Source: Bacteroidales bacterium (lineage in GTDB: Bacteria; Bacteroidota; Bacteroidia; Bacteroidales; VadinHA17). Taken from it: DNA of 64,000 nt. Where the stretch lies: contig PLNT01000003.1 in NCBI GenBank assembly GCA_003141895.1, positions 122,040 to 186,039 of the forward strand. The letters are read 5' to 3'. The notes under the pieces were generated by a model that was not told where the DNA came from, did no database searches, and saw nothing but the letters and a program-made list of their open reading frames with translations. The number at the start of each line of letters is the position of its first letter. The stretch's first letter is position 1. Positions 59,248 to 64,000 of this stretch are shown piece by piece. The translations under genes were made by a program, and so were the position numbers.

Positions 59248-60135
59248 TTAATTCAAAAGATTAATCTTTCGAAGAAAATCATCTGCAGTCTTCAGTATTT
59301 CATCATCATAATAGCGTGAATATTTTGTGTTACCATCGCCCAGATAATGTTTCCTTCCCTCGAACATATGCTGTTCAAAATAATTGCCTTCTTTTTCCAT
59401 GGCAGTTTCAAAAAACTGAACTGTCCATTTAGGAACCTGTTCATCATCGGTTCCATGAAACTCAATCATTGGAGGTAATCCTTTTTTTATATTATGAGCA
59501 GGAGAGATGCTCCATATTTTATTTCTGCGATCTCCCAGCAAGCGATCACACCAGCCCTCAACTGCATTTACGCAAGCTGAAAACAATAGAACCGCATTCG
59601 GGGAACAGCTAATACTGAGATTATCCGATTTTTCATTGTAATCATCAATCATGGCTGTGCATAATGCAAGATGCCCCCCTGCAGATTGACCTGCTGCAAC
59701 TATTTTATTTCTGTCGATATGGAATTTTCCGGCATTTTCCCGAACCCAGCGCATTGCTGATTTAGCATCCATTATACATTCAATCGGGCTAATGGTCTTA
59801 CTCGGGGTTATCCCGTTTTCAATTGACAAACGATAATCTACTGAAAACGTAACAATACCCATTTTCGCATATCGTTCACAGGTTGTAAAAAACTCATTCG
59901 GTGTGCCATATGCCCATCCCCCTCCATGAAAGAAAACAATAGCCGTATTATTCTGTTTTTGAAACGTTTGGCCTGTATAAAAGATATCCACTTTAAGTTT
60001 AAATGTGTCGATTGTTTTGTAGACGTCCTGGATATGAATAACCTGATCACTTGTTTGCACAGGTCGCTTTCCATCTATGGCAGAATAGGATAAAGGAAAT
60101 AAATAAAAGAAAATGAAAATAAGTAGGTTTTTCAT
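59248..60135 (-). CDS. Alpha/beta hydrolase (carboxylesterase-like)
   Basis: AIVFFHGGGWAYGT, VAAGQSAGGHLALCTA, FHGTDDEQVP; start trimmed to MKNLLIF. Confidence 0.92.
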   Translation of the reverse strand: MKNLLIFIFFYLFPLSYSAIDGKRPVQTSDQVIHIQDVYKTIDTFKLKVDIFYTGQTFQKQNNTAIVFFHGGGWAYGTPNEFFTTCERYAKMGIVTFSVDYRLSIENGITPSKTISPIECIMDAKSAMRWVRENAGKFHIDRNKIVAAGQSAGGHLALCTAMIDDYNEKSDNLSISCSPNAVLLFSACVNAVEGWCDRLLGDRRNKIWSISPAHNIKKGLPPMIEFHGTDDEQVPKWTVQFFETAMEKEGNYFEQHMFEGRKHYLGDGNTKYSRYYDDEILKTADDFLRKINLLN

Positions 60136-60221
60136 TGGTCTACAGGACATTAATGATAATTCAATTTTAAGAATCTGGCTAAGTTACCTAGAAAGTCATC
60201 CGTTTTCAATTGAAACACCCA

Positions 60222-61538
60222 TCACTTGGCAACTTTGACACACATTAACCGGCTTTGATCTCTGATCAGGAGTTTGCCATCGGCAAGTGCCAGTGGTGCC
60301 CAGTTTTGATTTGAAGCTTTTTTATCGCCTGGTTCTGGTTTGAGCAAATCTGATGTTGCAACCGGCTTAAAGGCTGTAGGATCAGGCTCAATAAGATACA
60401 GCTTACTGCTTCCATCAGTGCTGAACAGCAAACCATCGGCGAGAATCATGCCACCTTTGTCAAATAATGGTGTCCTTCCGGTTTTCCATTTGATCTGTCC
60501 GTCCATACTCATACAAACAAGGCCATCTTTTCTTTCGTTGGTTGTATACTGACCATAGAAATAGCCGTTAACCAGAACTGGCTGCTGCGTATGTGCACCG
60601 AAATCAGCATTTTTATAAAGTTCTTTAACGCCGTAGCTGCCATCAGCTTTCTTCTCAACTTTTATCATCGCTGCACCGGCCTGGTATCCGCCTGTAATGA
60701 GAATTCTTCCTTCACCGGCATCAACCGGCCCCGGGACTGGAATTCCGCATTGCCAGTTTGTATATTCCCAAAGAATCTTCCCGGTAAGCGGATCAATTCC
60801 AACGATTTTCCCGCCACTGGCGTCTGCTCCGCGACCAGCTGAAGCGGTTATCATAACAACATGGCTGGCTCCGCCAATTTTTATGATTGCCGGACTAACA
60901 TATCCGACTTCTCCAAGAGAAGGTGTCGTCCATTTAACTTTACCGGTGAGTTTTTCATAAGCCACAACTCCTGCTTTAGGAGCCTGAGAAGCCACAATAA
61001 GCAAATCACCATAAACAACAGGACACTGAGTAATTGCCCATCTCGGTATTTCGCCGCCACCAAAATCGGTCCAGACGTTCTTATTCCAGACAGGTTTGTG
61101 GGTGTTGATGTCTATGCAATAAAGATTACCATAAGGACCGCATGAAAAGATCAGATTTCCGTCTATAGCAGGTACGCTTCGTGAGCCTGGAAACATAACA
61201 GATCCGGCAGCAGGATAAGCAAAATTCCATAGTTCTTTTCCACTGGAGAGGTCAAAACATCTCATGTTATCGCCAATCTTATCATCTCTATCCAGTAAAT
61301 AGACCTTTCCGTCTTTGATAACAGGTCCGCCATAACCTATGCCCACATTGGTAGTCCAGAGCACTTCTGGTCCCTGCTGAGGCCATGTACGTAAAATATT
61401 TTTCTGGATTGACACACCATTTCTGTTGGGTCCGAAATACTGAGGCCAGTCTTGTGCATAGATATTCGATATGCAAACTAATAAGACAATAGTCGGTATA
61501 AACATCTTGCATAGCTTCATTTTCCGTACTCCTTTCAT
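60222..61538 (-). CDS. PQQ-like beta-propeller repeat protein
   Basis: QDWPQYFGPNRNGVSIQKNILRTWPQQGPEVLWTTNVGIGYGGPVIKDGKVYLLDRDD, further blade repeats. Confidence 0.93.
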   Translation of the reverse strand: MKGVRKMKLCKMFIPTIVLLVCISNIYAQDWPQYFGPNRNGVSIQKNILRTWPQQGPEVLWTTNVGIGYGGPVIKDGKVYLLDRDDKIGDNMRCFDLSSGKELWNFAYPAAGSVMFPGSRSVPAIDGNLIFSCGPYGNLYCIDINTHKPVWNKNVWTDFGGGEIPRWAITQCPVVYGDLLIVASQAPKAGVVAYEKLTGKVKWTTPSLGEVGYVSPAIIKIGGASHVVMITASAGRGADASGGKIVGIDPLTGKILWEYTNWQCGIPVPGPVDAGEGRILITGGYQAGAAMIKVEKKADGSYGVKELYKNADFGAHTQQPVLVNGYFYGQYTTNERKDGLVCMSMDGQIKWKTGRTPLFDKGGMILADGLLFSTDGSSKLYLIEPDPTAFKPVATSDLLKPEPGDKKASNQNWAPLALADGKLLIRDQSRLMCVKVAK

Positions 61539-61722
61539 TTTAAATTTAATATTTAATGATTTAGAATCTCAAGTTTCTAAGATAGAAACTATTATACAAT
61601 AGTTTAACAGTTTTTAGACACACCGGGTAGAATTTTATTATTTTTTAACAAATTAATTTTCACGTGCGGTGTCCAATTACCCAGTTATCAGATAATATAA
61701 ACAACTTATGACATTTTGATAA

Positions 61723-62724
<1,002 letters not shown>

Positions 62725-62797
62725 TTATAATTAAAGTACAAAGATAAATCTGAAACAAATCATAAAATAACTAAAACAAAACAATAAATTACGAAAA

Positions 62798-63695
62798 TCA
62801 AACATTTCTGAACTTCAAGGGACTTATCTGAACATGCTTTTTAAAGAAGTTATTGAAATGGGTCACTTCTGTAAAACCCAAAGCATATGCAATTTCAGAG
62901 ACGCTCCAATGACTATGCTTTAACAGGATTTTTGATTCCTGCAAAATGCGTTCAGCTATAACCTGAGATGTTGTTTTTTGTGTTGTCTCTTTTATTGATC
63001 TGTTTAGATGGTTTACATGAATGTTTAACTGGTTTGCAAAATCAGATGCTGAACGCAGGTTGAATCTCTGGTGCAGGTCGTCAATGGGGAACTGACGCTC
63101 CAAAAGTTCTAAAAATAAAACCGAAATTCTTTTGGCAGCGTTTATTTGTTGCTTATCAAAATTTGTTGTTGGCTGAAGTTTCAATGCAAAATGAAGCAGT
63201 TCAAAAACCAGATTCCTTAATACATCGTATTTATGTTGATATTCAGAATTGATTTCTTCAAACATCCGTTCGTAAATGGCAGCAGATTTTTCTACCTGTT
63301 CATCCGATAATTCAAATATATGTGTACCGTTTGGCTGGAATACTGAATATTGATTCAGGTCTCCGTATTGATGGAAAAAATGTTGATTGAAAATACAAAA
63401 GAAACCGTTCCGGACGGTATCAAGATGTTCCCATTTATAAGGTATCTGGGGATTGGAAAAGGAGAGTGCCTGTTTTTTAACCTCCACAACTATATCGGCA
63501 TAATGGACCTGGCTGTTTCCCTTTACAAGCATTATTTTATAAAAATCACGCCGTTTATGGTACAGGCTGAGCCTTGTCCCCGACAAAAGGCTCTAAGTTG
63601 AAGACATTAAAATGCCCGATTTCATTTTTTAAATTATCCGGCATCCAGTCAAATTTTCTTTTATAAAATTCTTCTATTGTTTCAATCTTTTCCAT
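62798..63695 (-). pseudogene. AraC-family transcriptional regulator interrupted by a 1-nt frameshift
   Basis: N-terminus MEKIETIEEFYKRKFDWMPDNLKNEIGHFNVFNLEPFVGDKAQPVP in one frame continues as (Y)KRRDFYKIMLVKGNSQVHYADIVVEVKK... in the next; C-terminal AraC HTH present. Confidence 0.8.
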
Positions 63696-63788
63696 GCCTG
63701 CAAAATTACAAATTTCAAATAAAATATCATAAAGTACGGGCCATACCATGGCATGATTCTACATAATAACCTGATCCTGAGCCTAGTG

Positions 63789-63804
63789 CCTCGCCATGGC
63801 GAGG
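63789..63804. repeat. Perfect 16-bp palindrome
   Basis: CCTCGCCATGGCGAGG. Confidence 0.9.
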
Positions 63805-63980
63805 TCTGAACATATCATCTGTTTATTTATTAGAGGATTTCACAATACAAAGAACGATGGTTGCTGAGAATCTTTATAACAAATTTCAAAGCATTAATTA
63901 CGACTTTCAAACAATTTGAATATATTCACTTTTATCCAACTTTACTTTAAAACCATATTGACATAGTATGAAATGAAAGA

Positions 63981-64000
63981 GGGTGTCTCAAAAGGGCACC
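63981..64000. terminator. Hairpin truncated by window end (possible terminator or IS terminus)
   Basis: GGGTGTC-TCAAAAG-GGCACC. Confidence 0.4.

Overview
The window is a 64 kb chromosomal segment from a Bacteroidota (Bacteroidales-like) genome. Family, codon and promoter signatures agree: TAnnTTTG -7 boxes, type IX secretion genes, fused SecDF, and the RlmH-DUF4783-NadC block. About 45 protein-coding genes are supportable. I saw no rRNA, tRNA, CRISPR array or intact mobile element. Main blocks: (i) a NifA-like sigma54 activator, divergent PII protein, ammonium transporter and outer-membrane protein (1.0-5.7 kb), followed by decayed glutamine synthetase-like and YihY/BrkB-like fragments; (ii) nadC, rlmH and a giant NtrY-like histidine kinase; (iii) a tightly packed type IX secretion/gliding-associated operon (11.8-22.2 kb) ending in a beta-propeller/SpoIIE phosphatase; (iv) housekeeping genes der, era, rluB, phosphoglucomutase/phosphomannomutase, secDF, tatA, lolD, trmN6-like, mutS; (v) accessory metabolism: polysaccharide deacetylase-like plus GH2, APC permease, SGNH hydrolase, OYE, Ldh, msrA/msrB, MFS, Nudix-type regulator, GH9, AKR. 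The most interesting signals are the nitrogen regulatory intergenic region (candidate sigma54 promoter plus repeated dyad boxes), the T9SS operon with an unassigned conserved-looking protein and a SpoIIE phosphatase, several gene remnants missed by the ORF track, a frameshifted AraC regulator and several perfect intergenic palindromes. Family calls come from recognised motifs read in the translations; no database search was possible.
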